NCBI GenBank assembly: GCA_025980325.1
Contig: JAICXQ010000008.1
Coordinates: forward strand, 1 to 59,701
Length of the DNA stretch: 59,701 bases
Source: Frankiales bacterium
GTDB taxonomy: Bacteria > Actinomycetota > Actinomycetes > JAFAQI01
Direction: 5' to 3'
Part shown: piece after piece, positions 46,989-56,833 of the stretch
How the letters are laid out: every line of letters begins with the position of its first letter
How positions within the stretch are numbered: position 1 is the stretch's first letter
Program-made: the position numbers and the translations under genes
The notes under the pieces: model-generated
Seen by the model: the letters and a program-made list of their open reading frames with translations, nothing else
Database searches by the model: none
What the model was told of the DNA's origin: nothing

Positions 46989-47861
46989 TTACGGAGCGGT
47001 CATGTCGACCCCGGCCACGACCGGCTCCCAGTCGGCGTCGACCTCCGCGGTGAAGCTGTAGGCACCGGACGGGGCGCCGTCGAAGAGCTCGTCTTGCTGA
47101 ACCTGATGCGTCCCGGTCGGCCCGCTGTAGCTGCCGAAGGTGCCCGTGTCGGCGGTGGAGGGGAGCGCGAACGCTCCGTAGAACTTGTCGTGTAGGGCGA
47201 GGTGAGCGGTGTCGTTGACGAGGACGGACCCGCCCGTGCCGGCGTACTCGGCCTTCACGTTGGCGGTGCCGGCGAACTGGCGTTGCCCGAGTCTGAAGGT
47301 GCGGGTCGAGAGGGTCCGGCGCAAGAGCTTCGAGCCCTTCGGTGCCTGCAGCCGGAACCTGCTTTCCACGTCGCGAGCGTTCGACGCGGTCCAGAGGACG
47401 ACGTCGTAGGTCCCGGCGGGTGCCTGGAAGAGCTGTTCGATGATGCTCTGCGGGAGTCCGTTTGCGCTGGACCCGCGCGAATCGGCGACCGTGAGGCCGC
47501 TCGCGTTGACGAAGGAGTCCGAACTGACCGGCCGCTCGTCTTCGTATCCGGAGAACATCTGCGCGTGCGTGCCGACGTTCCACAGGTCTACGCCTAGCGC
47601 GACGCCCTGGTCCGACTTCGCGTTGGTGTCCAGGGCCACCCGCCAGAGGAGGTCGACTTCCCCCTCCTTCTTGAGGGTGAATCGGAAGCCCGCTCCGGCG
47701 GCCGAGTGCGTCGTCACGTCGGCAAGAACGACGCCGTGCCCGGCCGCCGGATCCGGACCGGGGCCCGGCCAGTCGTCGGCGTTCGCCGCGGTCCAAGGTC
47801 CGGCGAGCACAACCACTGTCCCGACGACCAATCCGGCCAGCCGTTGCCGACGTGTTCTCAT
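46989..47861 (-). CDS. Secreted protein of unknown function
   Basis: A 290-residue exported protein; the signal peptide (LAGLVVGTVVVLAGPWTAANA) is cleaved near residue 28. The mature part has a jelly-roll-like composition (GAGFRFTLKKEGEVDLLWRV, APAGTYDVVLWTASNARDV, GAYSFTAEVDADWEPV) and no cysteine. No known family. It follows the Lrp gene by 106 bases on the same strand and precedes paaA, but with no sign of a functional link. Confidence 0.6.
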   Translation of the reverse strand: MRTRRQRLAGLVVGTVVVLAGPWTAANADDWPGPGPDPAAGHGVVLADVTTHSAAGAGFRFTLKKEGEVDLLWRVALDTNAKSDQGVALGVDLWNVGTHAQMFSGYEDERPVSSDSFVNASGLTVADSRGSSANGLPQSIIEQLFQAPAGTYDVVLWTASNARDVESRFRLQAPKGSKLLRRTLSTRTFRLGQRQFAGTANVKAEYAGTGGSVLVNDTAHLALHDKFYGAFALPSTADTGTFGSYSGPTGTHQVQQDELFDGAPSGAYSFTAEVDADWEPVVAGVDMTAP

Positions 47862-47919
47862 GCTGGGCGTCCCTTCGCCGGTCGACTGTGACGATCCAGG
47901 CGTTGTCAGCGCCCCATAA

Positions 47920-49602
<1,683 letters not shown>

Positions 49603-49605
49603 GTC

Positions 49606-50673
49606 ATGACGAACCCACGACTGCGACCGGCGATGGCCGGATTGCCGGCGTACGTCCCCGGCCGCAAGACACCGGGCGCGATCGTGCTCGCGTCGAACGA
49701 GTCGCCGTACGGGTTGCTGCCCTCGGTCGCCGCGGTGCTCGCCGAGCACGCGAACGGCGTGAGCCGTTACCCCGACATGGGCGCGACCCGCCTGATCGAC
49801 GCGATCGCCGCGCATCACGGCGTCGACCCGGCGCGGATCGCGGTCGGCGCGGGCAGTGTCGAGGTCGTCGGCCAGATCGCTGCCGCGGCCGTCGATGCCG
49901 GCGACGAAGTCGTCTTCGGCTGGCGGGCGTTCGAGGCGTACCCGATCATCACCGCCGTCGCCGGCGGCTCGGCGGTGCGGGTGCCGCTCGACGACACGTA
50001 CACCCACGACGTCGATGCGATGTCTGCCGCGGTCGGCAACCGGACCCGGCTCGTGATCGTCTGCAATCCCAACAATCCGACCGGCACCGCCATCGGCCGG
50101 GACGCGCTGTTGCGGCTCGCCGACGGCGTTCCGTCCGACGTCGTCCTCGTCATCGACGAGGCGTACCGCGAGTACGTCGATCCGGTCGCGGTGCCGGACG
50201 CGTTCGGGTTGCTCGGCGACCGGCCGAACGTCGTCGTCACCCGCACCTTCTCGAAGGCGTACGCGCTTGCCGGCCTTCGTGTCGGTTACGCGATCGCGTC
50301 GCCGGACGTCGCCGCCGCGGTGCGCAAGTGCCAGGTGCCGTTCAGCGTTTCCGCACTCGCGCAGGAGGCCGCGATCGCCGCGCTCGGTGACGGCGACGAG
50401 GTACGCCGCCGGGCCGCGTTGACGGTCGCCGAACGCGGCCGGGTCGCCGCCGCGTTGCGCGACGCCGGGTACGACGTGCCCGAATCGCAGGCCAACTTCG
50501 TCTGGCTGCCGCTCGGCGAGGGGTCCGCCGGTTTCGCCGCTGCGTGCGCGGAGGCCGGCATCCTCGTCCGCCCGTTTGCCGGCGAAGGGGTCCGCGTGAC
50601 GATCGGACTGGACACCGAGAACGACCGCCTGCTCGAAGTCGCTCAGGCCAATCGCCCCGTGCCCGCCCGCTAA
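49606..50673 (+). CDS. HisC-family PLP aminotransferase, probably aromatic
   Basis: A 355-residue fold-type-I aminotransferase. It has SNESPYGLLPSV, NPNNPTGTAI, a DEAYREYVDP motif, and the PLP lysine in TRTFSKAYALAGLRVGYA. The family includes histidinol-phosphate aminotransferases and the actinobacterial aromatic aminotransferase Pat. The HPPD gene three bases upstream argues for a phenylalanine/tyrosine aminotransferase that supplies 4-hydroxyphenylpyruvate, rather than histidine synthesis, since no other his gene is near. The assignment to Pat is by context. Confidence 0.82.
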   Translation: MTNPRLRPAMAGLPAYVPGRKTPGAIVLASNESPYGLLPSVAAVLAEHANGVSRYPDMGATRLIDAIAAHHGVDPARIAVGAGSVEVVGQIAAAAVDAGDEVVFGWRAFEAYPIITAVAGGSAVRVPLDDTYTHDVDAMSAAVGNRTRLVIVCNPNNPTGTAIGRDALLRLADGVPSDVVLVIDEAYREYVDPVAVPDAFGLLGDRPNVVVTRTFSKAYALAGLRVGYAIASPDVAAAVRKCQVPFSVSALAQEAAIAALGDGDEVRRRAALTVAERGRVAAALRDAGYDVPESQANFVWLPLGEGSAGFAAACAEAGILVRPFAGEGVRVTIGLDTENDRLLEVAQANRPVPAR

Positions 50674-50706
50674 GGCGAGCAGGCGGCGATTGGTAGATTT
50701 CGCTCG

Positions 50707-51909
50707 GTGCGCGCGCTGTTGCTCGAAAACGTTCACCCGGATGCGGTCACGCTGCTCGAACGCGCCGGCTGCGAGGTTCAGGCGCTCGACCGTGCACTCG
50801 ACGAGGCGGAGCTGAGCGCTGCGCTCGACGGTGTGCATGTGCTCGGCATCCGCTCGAAGACGGAGCTTCCGGCATCGCTGCTGAGCAGCCCGACCGCACG
50901 CGACCTCGTCGCGATCGGCGCGTTCTGCATCGGTACCAACCAGATCGACGTCGCGACCGCCACGAACAAGGGCGTCGCCGTCTTCAACGCACCGTTCTCC
51001 AACACTCGCAGCGTCGTCGAGCTCGCGCTCGCCGAGATCATCGCGCTGACCCGGCGGCTGACCGAGAAGAACGCCGACATGCACGCGGGGGTCTGGGACA
51101 AATCGGCGACCGGCGCGCACGAGGTGCGCGGCCGGCGGCTCGGCATCGTCGGCTACGGCAATATCGGCGCGCAGTTGTCGGTGCTCGCCGAGGCCTTGGG
51201 CATGACCGTGTCGTTCTACGACACCGCCGACAAGCTCGCGCTCGGCAACGCGAGACGCTGCCAAACCCTCGACGAACTTCTCGCGTCGTCCGACATCGTG
51301 ACGCTGCACGTCGACGGCCGGTCCGGCAACAGCGGGATGTTCGGTGCCGAGCAGTTCGACGCGATGCAGCCGGGCAGTTTGTTCCTCAACCTGTCGCGTG
51401 GATTCGTGGTCGACCACACCGCGTTGCGCCGCTGCATCGACAGTGGTCATCTCGCCGGCGCCGCGATCGACGTCTTCCCGACCGAGCCGCGGAGCCGCGG
51501 CGAGGAGTTCGAGTCGCAGCTTCGCGGGCTGCCGAACGTCATCCTCACCCCGCACATCGGCGGCTCGACCGAAGAAGCGCAACAGGACATCGGCCGCTAC
51601 GTCGCCGGCAAGCTGCGTGACTTCGTCGCCGACGGTACGACGACGATGAGCGTGAACCTTCCGCATCTCGCGCTGCCGCAGCGCGCGGACGCGCACCGAC
51701 TCGCGCACCTCCACCACAACGTCCCGGGCGTACTCGCGCGGATCAACGGCGTACTCGCCGAACACAAGGTCAACATCGAAGGACAGTTGCTCGGCACCCG
51801 CGGCGACATCGGCTACGTCCTCACCGACATCGCGACCGACGACCCGGACGCGCTCGTCGCCGAACTGGAATCGCTGGAGGAGACGGTCCGGGTCAGGCTG
51901 CTGTCGTGA
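50707..51909 (+). CDS. serA: D-3-phosphoglycerate dehydrogenase (short, ACT-containing type)
   Basis: A 400-residue enzyme that oxidises 3-phosphoglycerate to phosphohydroxypyruvate for serine synthesis. The NAD site is GYGNIG near residues 149-154; the catalytic triad is R231, E260 and H283 (SRG, PTE, TPH). The C-terminus (about 325-398) is an ACT domain (HNVPGVLARINGVLAEHKVNI) for serine feedback. The length matches the E. coli-like form; the longer mycobacterial form has an extra intervening domain. E. coli-type SerA also reduces 2-oxoglutarate to D-2-hydroxyglutarate. The stop overlaps the next gene by four bases (GTGA). GTG start at 50707. Confidence 0.92.
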   Translation: MRALLLENVHPDAVTLLERAGCEVQALDRALDEAELSAALDGVHVLGIRSKTELPASLLSSPTARDLVAIGAFCIGTNQIDVATATNKGVAVFNAPFSNTRSVVELALAEIIALTRRLTEKNADMHAGVWDKSATGAHEVRGRRLGIVGYGNIGAQLSVLAEALGMTVSFYDTADKLALGNARRCQTLDELLASSDIVTLHVDGRSGNSGMFGAEQFDAMQPGSLFLNLSRGFVVDHTALRRCIDSGHLAGAAIDVFPTEPRSRGEEFESQLRGLPNVILTPHIGGSTEEAQQDIGRYVAGKLRDFVADGTTTMSVNLPHLALPQRADAHRLAHLHHNVPGVLARINGVLAEHKVNIEGQLLGTRGDIGYVLTDIATDDPDALVAELESLEETVRVRLLS

Positions 51910-53252
51910 CGTTGCTGGAAGCGCTCGCCACCGCCGTCGGTTCCGGGCACGTCGTCACGGACGCGTCGATGCTCGCGTCGTACGAAACCGACTGGACCGG
52001 TCGGTTCACCGGCCGGGCGCTCGCGGCGGTCCGGCCGCGCGACACGGCGCAGGTCGCTGCGGTCGTCCGTGCCTGCGCCGACGCCGGACAACCGATCTGC
52101 ATTCAAGGCGGCAACACCGGCCTCGTCGGCGGCTCCGTGCCGGTCGACGGATCGATCGTGCTGTCGCTCGCCCGGCTCGACGCGATCGGCGAGGTGGACA
52201 CGGTCGCCGGGCAGGTCACCGTCGGCGCAGGTGTGACGCTCGCGCGGTTGCAACAACACGTGCGGCCGTTGGGTTACGACGTCGGCGTGGACTTCGCCGC
52301 GCGCGAGTCCTGCACCGTCGGCGGGATGGCCGCGACCAACGCCGGCGGCGAACGCGTACTCCGTTACGGGACGATGCGCGCGCAGGTGCTCGGGGTGGAA
52401 GCCGTGCTCGCGGACGGCACGGTCGTGTCCCGCCTGCACGGGCTGCCGAAGGACAACACCGGCTACGACGTCGTGTCGCTGATGGTCGGTGCCGAGGGCA
52501 CGTTGGGCGTTCTCACGGCGTTGCGGTTGCGCCTCGTGCCGTTGCTGCCCGCGCGAACTGTCGCGCTCGTCGCGGTCGACGACACTGCGGCCGCGGTTGG
52601 GCTCGTGCGGCAGGCGCGCGAACAACTGCCGTCACTCGAGGCGGCCGAGGTGTTCTTCCTCGACGGCGTCAACCTCGTCCGGCGGCACACCGCACTACCC
52701 GCGCCGTTCGCCGACGAGCATCCCGCTTTCGTCTTGCTCGAATGCGCCGGCCGGCACGACCCGACGGACGATCTGCTCGCGCTGCTCGAGTCCGCAACCG
52801 AGGTCCGGGACGCGACCGTCGCGAGCGACGTGCGCGGCCGGCACACCTTGTGGCAGTACCGCGAGGCGCACACCGAGTCGATCAACGCCGAGGGCGTCCC
52901 GGTCAAGCTCGACGTCGCGGTCCCGTTGCGATCGTTGGCCGATTTCGTTGCGCAACTGCCGGACGCGATTCCGGTGGGGCGGCTCGTGTTGTTCGGCCAT
53001 GTCAACGAAGGCAACCTGCACGTCAACGTCCTCGACGCGCGCGACGAGGCCGAGGCGGTCACCGATGCCGTGCTCAAGCTGGTCGCGTCGTACGGCGGCA
53101 GCATCTCGGCCGAGCACGGCGTCGGCCGGGCCAAGCAGGCCTGGCTCGGGCTGTCGCGCTCGGCCGAGGAGATCGCGGTGATGCGCGCGTTGAAGGACGC
53201 GCTGGATCCGAACGGACTGCTCAATCCTGGAGTGCTGTTACCGCCGGCTTGA
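51906..53252 (+). CDS. FAD-linked oxidase, probable D-2-hydroxyglutarate dehydrogenase
   Basis: A 448-residue flavoprotein. The FAD_binding_4 domain contains CIQGGNTGLVGGSVP and ESCTVGGMAATNAGGERVLRYG; the C-terminal FAD-oxidase domain has LFGHVNEGNLHVNVLD with the metal-binding histidines and ISAEHGVGRAK. The family covers D-lactate, glycolate and D-2-hydroxyglutarate dehydrogenases. The translational coupling to serA favours D-2-hydroxyglutarate, because SerA generates that compound and serine synthesis is pulled forward when it is re-oxidised, as described in Pseudomonas. This specificity is inferred, not read from the active site. Confidence 0.85.
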   Translation: MTLLEALATAVGSGHVVTDASMLASYETDWTGRFTGRALAAVRPRDTAQVAAVVRACADAGQPICIQGGNTGLVGGSVPVDGSIVLSLARLDAIGEVDTVAGQVTVGAGVTLARLQQHVRPLGYDVGVDFAARESCTVGGMAATNAGGERVLRYGTMRAQVLGVEAVLADGTVVSRLHGLPKDNTGYDVVSLMVGAEGTLGVLTALRLRLVPLLPARTVALVAVDDTAAAVGLVRQAREQLPSLEAAEVFFLDGVNLVRRHTALPAPFADEHPAFVLLECAGRHDPTDDLLALLESATEVRDATVASDVRGRHTLWQYREAHTESINAEGVPVKLDVAVPLRSLADFVAQLPDAIPVGRLVLFGHVNEGNLHVNVLDARDEAEAVTDAVLKLVASYGGSISAEHGVGRAKQAWLGLSRSAEEIAVMRALKDALDPNGLLNPGVLLPPA

Positions 53253-54378
53253 CGACACCGCGCACGTCACCGAACGACAACCGGGTTCCGTCGGCAGCCG
53301 GCGCCGTTGCGCTGATGACGACGTCGTCGCCGTCGGCGAGGAACTCACTGTTGTCGTACAGCTCGATCAGCGAGCCCCACTGCGAACGATCCGCGCCACT
53401 GACCGTGCCGGACGCATACAGGTCGCCGGTGCGCACGGACGCGCCGTTGACGGTCACGTGCGCGAGCATCTGCGCCGGCGACCAGAACATCTCCCGGTAC
53501 GGCGGACGCGACAGCACCTCGCCGTTGCGCCGCAGTTCGAGGGTCAGGTCCAGTCCCCACGGCTCGTCTTCGCGCAGGTACGTCGCCAGCTCGCGGCCGG
53601 CCGATCCAACCGGGACGCGCGCGGCCGACAGCGCAGCGAGCGGCACGATCCACGGCGACACCGATGTCGCGAACGACTTGCCGAGGAACGGTCCGAGCGG
53701 TTGGTACTCCCAGCCCTGGATGTCGCGCGCCGACCAGTCGTTGACGAGACAGACCCCGAAAACGTGCGACGCAAACGCGGACACGGACACAGCCGTGCCC
53801 TGCGCGCTCGGCGCACCGACGACGAAGCCGACCTCGACCTCGACGTCGAGCCGCGTGGTCGGGCCGAACCGGCCCGGTCCCAACTGGCCGTGTGGGCGCA
53901 CGACCGGCGTACCGGCGACGACGACGGTTCCGCTGCGGCCGTGATAGCCGACCGGCAGGTGATGCCAGTTGGGCCGCAACGCCGGCTCGCCCGGTCGCAG
54001 GATCCGCCCGAGGTTCGTCGCGTGTTGCTCCGACGCGTAGAAGTCGACGTAGTCGCCGACCGTGAACGGCAGCCGCAACGTCGCGTCGTCGCGCGCGCGC
54101 AGCAACGGCTCGACGACCGGCCGGTACGACGGATCGGTGAGCCACGTCGCGATGTCGGCGCGCACGGCCGCCCACACCGAAGGCCCGGCCGCGAGCAACA
54201 GGTCGAGGCTCGGGCGCGACACGACATCCGCGTACGGCGAGCCGGTCGCGCGGGCGCATGCGGTCAGGTCGAGGACCGCGTCGCCGACGGCGACCAGCAC
54301 CGAGTTGTCGTCGACGCCGTACGGAAGGTTCGCGAGGCCGAAGCCGCTGTCCGCGGCGATCGGCAACCAGGAACTCAC
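53221..54378 (-). CDS. fahA: Fumarylacetoacetase
   Basis: A 385-residue hydrolase that splits fumarylacetoacetate into fumarate and acetoacetate, the last step of tyrosine breakdown. Family markers: N-terminal FGLANLPYGV, DFYASEQHATNLGRILRPGE with catalytic metal and base residues, LPVGYHGRSGTVVVAGTPV, DWSARDIQGWEYQPLGPFLG and GDLYASGTVSG. GTG at 54378 begins SSWLPIAADSGFGLANLPYG, as usual. The 3' end overlaps the convergent FAD-oxidase gene by 32 bases. It is on the opposite strand to the HPPD gene, so the pathway is not a single operon. Confidence 0.95.
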   Translation of the reverse strand: MSSWLPIAADSGFGLANLPYGVDDNSVLVAVGDAVLDLTACARATGSPYADVVSRPSLDLLLAAGPSVWAAVRADIATWLTDPSYRPVVEPLLRARDDATLRLPFTVGDYVDFYASEQHATNLGRILRPGEPALRPNWHHLPVGYHGRSGTVVVAGTPVVRPHGQLGPGRFGPTTRLDVEVEVGFVVGAPSAQGTAVSVSAFASHVFGVCLVNDWSARDIQGWEYQPLGPFLGKSFATSVSPWIVPLAALSAARVPVGSAGRELATYLREDEPWGLDLTLELRRNGEVLSRPPYREMFWSPAQMLAHVTVNGASVRTGDLYASGTVSGADRSQWGSLIELYDNSEFLADGDDVVISATAPAADGTRLSFGDVRGVVKPAVTALQD

Positions 54379-54500
54379 AGTGGCGCGATCGGCTGTTTCA
54401 CCCGCGAAAGATTAGTCCTGGTCAACAGCGTCACGCTGCCGCCGATCGCCGTGTCCGGGCCGGTCGCGGTGAAGAAGCCCTCTTGCGGCGCGGCCTGCGA

Positions 54501-55283
54501 CTAGCCGCCGCTGGTCGAGCCGCCGTCGGACCCTCCGCCCGACCCGCCGTCCGATCCGCCGCCCGACCCGCCGTCGGATCCGCCGCCGTCGGAACTCGTC
54601 GGCTGCGGGGAGCTGGTCGGTTGCGGTGAGGTCGAGCCGCCGTCCGAACCCCCCGATCCCGAGCCGCCGCTCCCGTCGTCGGAGCCGGAGCCGGAGCCCG
54701 ACCCGGACGTCGAGCCCGAGTCTGACGTCGAACCAGACCCGGAGCCGCTGCCGTCGTCGGAGCCCGAGCCCGACGTCGAGCCCGACCCGCTGCCGTCGTC
54801 CGAACCGCTGCCGGACGAGGACGTGCCGTCGTGCCCGTCGTCGCTGCCGCTGCTGCCGCCGTGGTCGTCGCCGTCCGTCGTGCCGCCGGCGTCGGTGCCG
54901 GGCGGGGTGGCGCCCGACGACGGCGTCGGCGTGACCGCGGGGGAGGGCATTCCGGCGCGGTGCTGGTCGTGGCCGGGCAACTCACGGCCGTGCCCGGAGG
55001 AGTCGTGGGAGAGTGCCACCGCAGTAGCGGCGCCACCGACTCCGGCGACCGCGACGCCGGCGGCGAGGGTGAGCTTCGCGAGCAGTCCGAGGCCGGTCAG
55101 GCGGGCGCCGATGGCACGGACCCGCCCGCTGCGCACCGGCAGGCCGTCGGCCAGGAGGAGCGCGAGCTCGCGGCTGGGCAGTGGCGGCCGGTCGGGGACG
55201 AGCGCATGCAGCTGCTGCGCGGCAGCAGCCAGCACGTCCTCGTCGGACCGGGTCATATCCAGGAAATCGTCGGGGCCGGTCAT
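54501..55283 (-). CDS. Sigma-factor-linked single-pass membrane protein with a Gly/Ser/Asp-rich tail
   Basis: A 260-residue protein coupled to the ECF sigma gene by ATGA overlap. Residues 1-60 are cytosolic (LDMTRSDEDVLAAAAQQLHA, then SRELALLLADGLPV), residues 64-91 form a transmembrane helix, and the outer part (about 92-260) is extremely rich in Gly, Ser and Asp with near-repeats such as GSGSDDGSGS and three copies of GGGSDGGS at the end. The placement suggests an anti-sigma factor, but no zinc-binding HXXXCXXC motif is present, so this would be an unusual type. The repeated DNA may be prone to length change. Confidence 0.7.
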   Translation of the reverse strand: MTGPDDFLDMTRSDEDVLAAAAQQLHALVPDRPPLPSRELALLLADGLPVRSGRVRAIGARLTGLGLLAKLTLAAGVAVAGVGGAATAVALSHDSSGHGRELPGHDQHRAGMPSPAVTPTPSSGATPPGTDAGGTTDGDDHGGSSGSDDGHDGTSSSGSGSDDGSGSGSTSGSGSDDGSGSGSGSTSDSGSTSGSGSGSGSDDGSGGSGSGGSDGGSTSPQPTSSPQPTSSDGGGSDGGSGGGSDGGSGGGSDGGSTSGG

Positions 55284-55816
55284 AGGGATACGGCCTGGTC
55301 GAGAATGCGCCGAAGACTCGCCAATGCCCGATGTTGCAACGCTTTCACCGCGCCGACGCGCTTGCCCAGCGCGGTCGCGGTCTGCTCCAGGCTGAAGTCG
55401 CCCAGCACCCGCAGCAGTACGACGTCGCGCTGGTCGGCGGACAGCTCGTCGAGCAGCGCGTGCACCTGTTGCGTTCGCAGCGCGTCGAGCGCCTCGTCCT
55501 CCGCGCTGCCCGTGAGGCGACCGTCCGCGTCCGCGTCGTACTCGACCGTCGGGCCGCGTCGCTTCCGCCGGCGCAGATCGTCGACCAACCGGTGATGCGC
55601 GACCGTGAAGACAAACGCGCGCAGGTCCGCCTCGTCGCCGCGGAATGCCCGCAATCGTTGGAAAACCGCAAGAAAGACGTCGCTGGTGAGGTCCTCGGGC
55701 TCGGTCGCGCCGCGACCGCGCAGGTAACCGGTGACCGCCGGTGCGAACCGCTGCCAGATCTCGGTGAGGGCCCACGCCTCGCCGCGCCGGGCGGCGTCGA
55801 CGAGCCCCGAGTCCAT
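55280..55816 (-). CDS. ECF-family RNA polymerase sigma factor
   Basis: A 178-residue extracytoplasmic-function sigma factor. Region 2 spans about residues 24-85 (PEDLTSDVFLAVFQRLRAF, ending VAHHRLVDDLRRRK) and region 4 about 118-170 (LDELSADQRDVVLLRVLGDF, then SLEQTATALGKRVGAVKALQ). It would direct RNA polymerase to GAAC/CGT-type promoters. A good match to such a promoter lies just upstream of its own ATG (55825-55851). The stop overlaps the start of the membrane protein gene (ATGA). It is divergent from the hydrolase gene 55869-56777. Confidence 0.93.
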   Translation of the reverse strand: MDSGLVDAARRGEAWALTEIWQRFAPAVTGYLRGRGATEPEDLTSDVFLAVFQRLRAFRGDEADLRAFVFTVAHHRLVDDLRRRKRRGPTVEYDADADGRLTGSAEDEALDALRTQQVHALLDELSADQRDVVLLRVLGDFSLEQTATALGKRVGAVKALQHRALASLRRILDQAVSL

Positions 55817-55824
55817 GTCCAGTA

Positions 55825-55851
55825 GTTACGGTGTCAGGTCCGCGCGGGTTC
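55825..55851 (-). promoter_or_regulatory. Candidate ECF-type autoregulated promoter
   Basis: On the minus strand, GAACC (55851-55847), a 16-base spacer, then CGTAAC (55830-55825) matches the GGAACY-N16-CGT layout of ECF-dependent promoters. The expected transcript start falls only a few bases before the sigma ATG at 55816, making a leaderless or near-leaderless mRNA. Spacing and motif are seen directly; autoregulation is inference. Confidence 0.4.
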
Positions 55852-55868
55852 ACTGGCAAGATCAGCGC

Positions 55869-56777
55869 ATGGACATTCTGCGCACGCCCGACAGCCGGTT
55901 CGCCAACCTGCCCGGTTTCGACTTCGAACCCGGTTACGTCGAGGTTCCTACCGGCGACGGCAGCGCAACGTTGCGCGTCGGTTACGTCAGCGCCGGGCCG
56001 GCCGGCGGGCCGGTCGTCGTCTGCCTGCACGGCGAGCCGACGTGGAGCTTCCTGTACCGCAAAGTGATCGGCGTCCTCGCCGACGCCGGGTGTCGTGTGG
56101 TCGCGCCCGACCTCGTCGGGTTCGGCCGCTCCGACAAGCCGACCCGGATCGCCGACCATTCGTACGCGCGACATGTCGAGTGGATGCGCACCGCGCTGTT
56201 CGACGTCCTCGACCTGCGCGATGTCACGCTGCTCGGTCAGGACTGGGGCGGGCTGATCGGGCTGCGCCTGCTGGCCGAGAACCCGGGCCGCTTCGCCCGC
56301 GCGGTCGCGGCGAACACCGGCCTGCCCGACGGCCGGCACGAGATGCCGCAGGTCTGGCACCAGTTCCGGGCCGCGGTCGCGGCGGCGCCGGTCCTCGACG
56401 TCGGCCGGTTCGTCACCTCCGGCTGCCAGATCCCGCTCGACGCCGCAGTGGTCGCGGCGTACGACGCGCCGTTCCCGGACGAGAGTTACAAAGCCGGCCC
56501 GCGGGCGATGCCGCAACTGGTCCCGATCACCCCCGACGACCCCGGCGCGATCGCGAACCAGCAGGCGTGGGAGGTCCTGGTCACGTCGACGACGCCGTTC
56601 CTGTGCGCGTTCAGCGACGGCGATCCGATCACCGGCCCGATGGCCGAGATCCTGCCGAAGCTCATCCCCGGCGCGGATGGTCAGCCGCACACGACGATCC
56701 GCGGCGCCGGCCACTTCCTGCAGGAAGACGCCGGGGAAGAACTCGGCCACGTGGTCGCCGGCTTCGTGCTCGGGTAA
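55869..56777 (+). CDS. Haloalkane dehalogenase-like alpha/beta hydrolase
   Basis: A 302-residue hydrolase close to subfamily I haloalkane dehalogenases. The oxyanion motif is HGEPTWSFLYR (54-64), the nucleophile elbow QDWGG gives D125 with W126 as halide-binding partner, the acid would be D250 or D252 (FSDGDP), and the base is H282 (GAGHFLQED). These residues are what distinguish dehalogenases from serine hydrolases. Genes of this type are frequent in actinobacteria and the natural substrate is generally unknown; the enzyme would hydrolyse halogenated alkanes to alcohols and halide. It starts 52 bases from the divergent ECF sigma gene. Predicted cytosolic. Confidence 0.85.
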   Translation: MDILRTPDSRFANLPGFDFEPGYVEVPTGDGSATLRVGYVSAGPAGGPVVVCLHGEPTWSFLYRKVIGVLADAGCRVVAPDLVGFGRSDKPTRIADHSYARHVEWMRTALFDVLDLRDVTLLGQDWGGLIGLRLLAENPGRFARAVAANTGLPDGRHEMPQVWHQFRAAVAAAPVLDVGRFVTSGCQIPLDAAVVAAYDAPFPDESYKAGPRAMPQLVPITPDDPGAIANQQAWEVLVTSTTPFLCAFSDGDPITGPMAEILPKLIPGADGQPHTTIRGAGHFLQEDAGEELGHVVAGFVLG

Positions 56778-56833
56778 GGCGCCGTGACTTGTCAGCACGT
56801 GGTGCGGCTATAGCGACGCCTGCTGCTGACACG

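Noticed and set aside
54418-54504. Plus-strand tail ending PSCGAACD as a possible secreted peptide or gene fragment
   Set aside because: No acceptable start codon with a ribosome site, no known relative, and it overlaps the end of the tail-protein gene.
54501-54830. Possible CRISPR-like or minisatellite array
   Set aside because: The repeats are imperfect, coding and without unique spacers; they translate into a continuous Gly/Ser/Asp tail.
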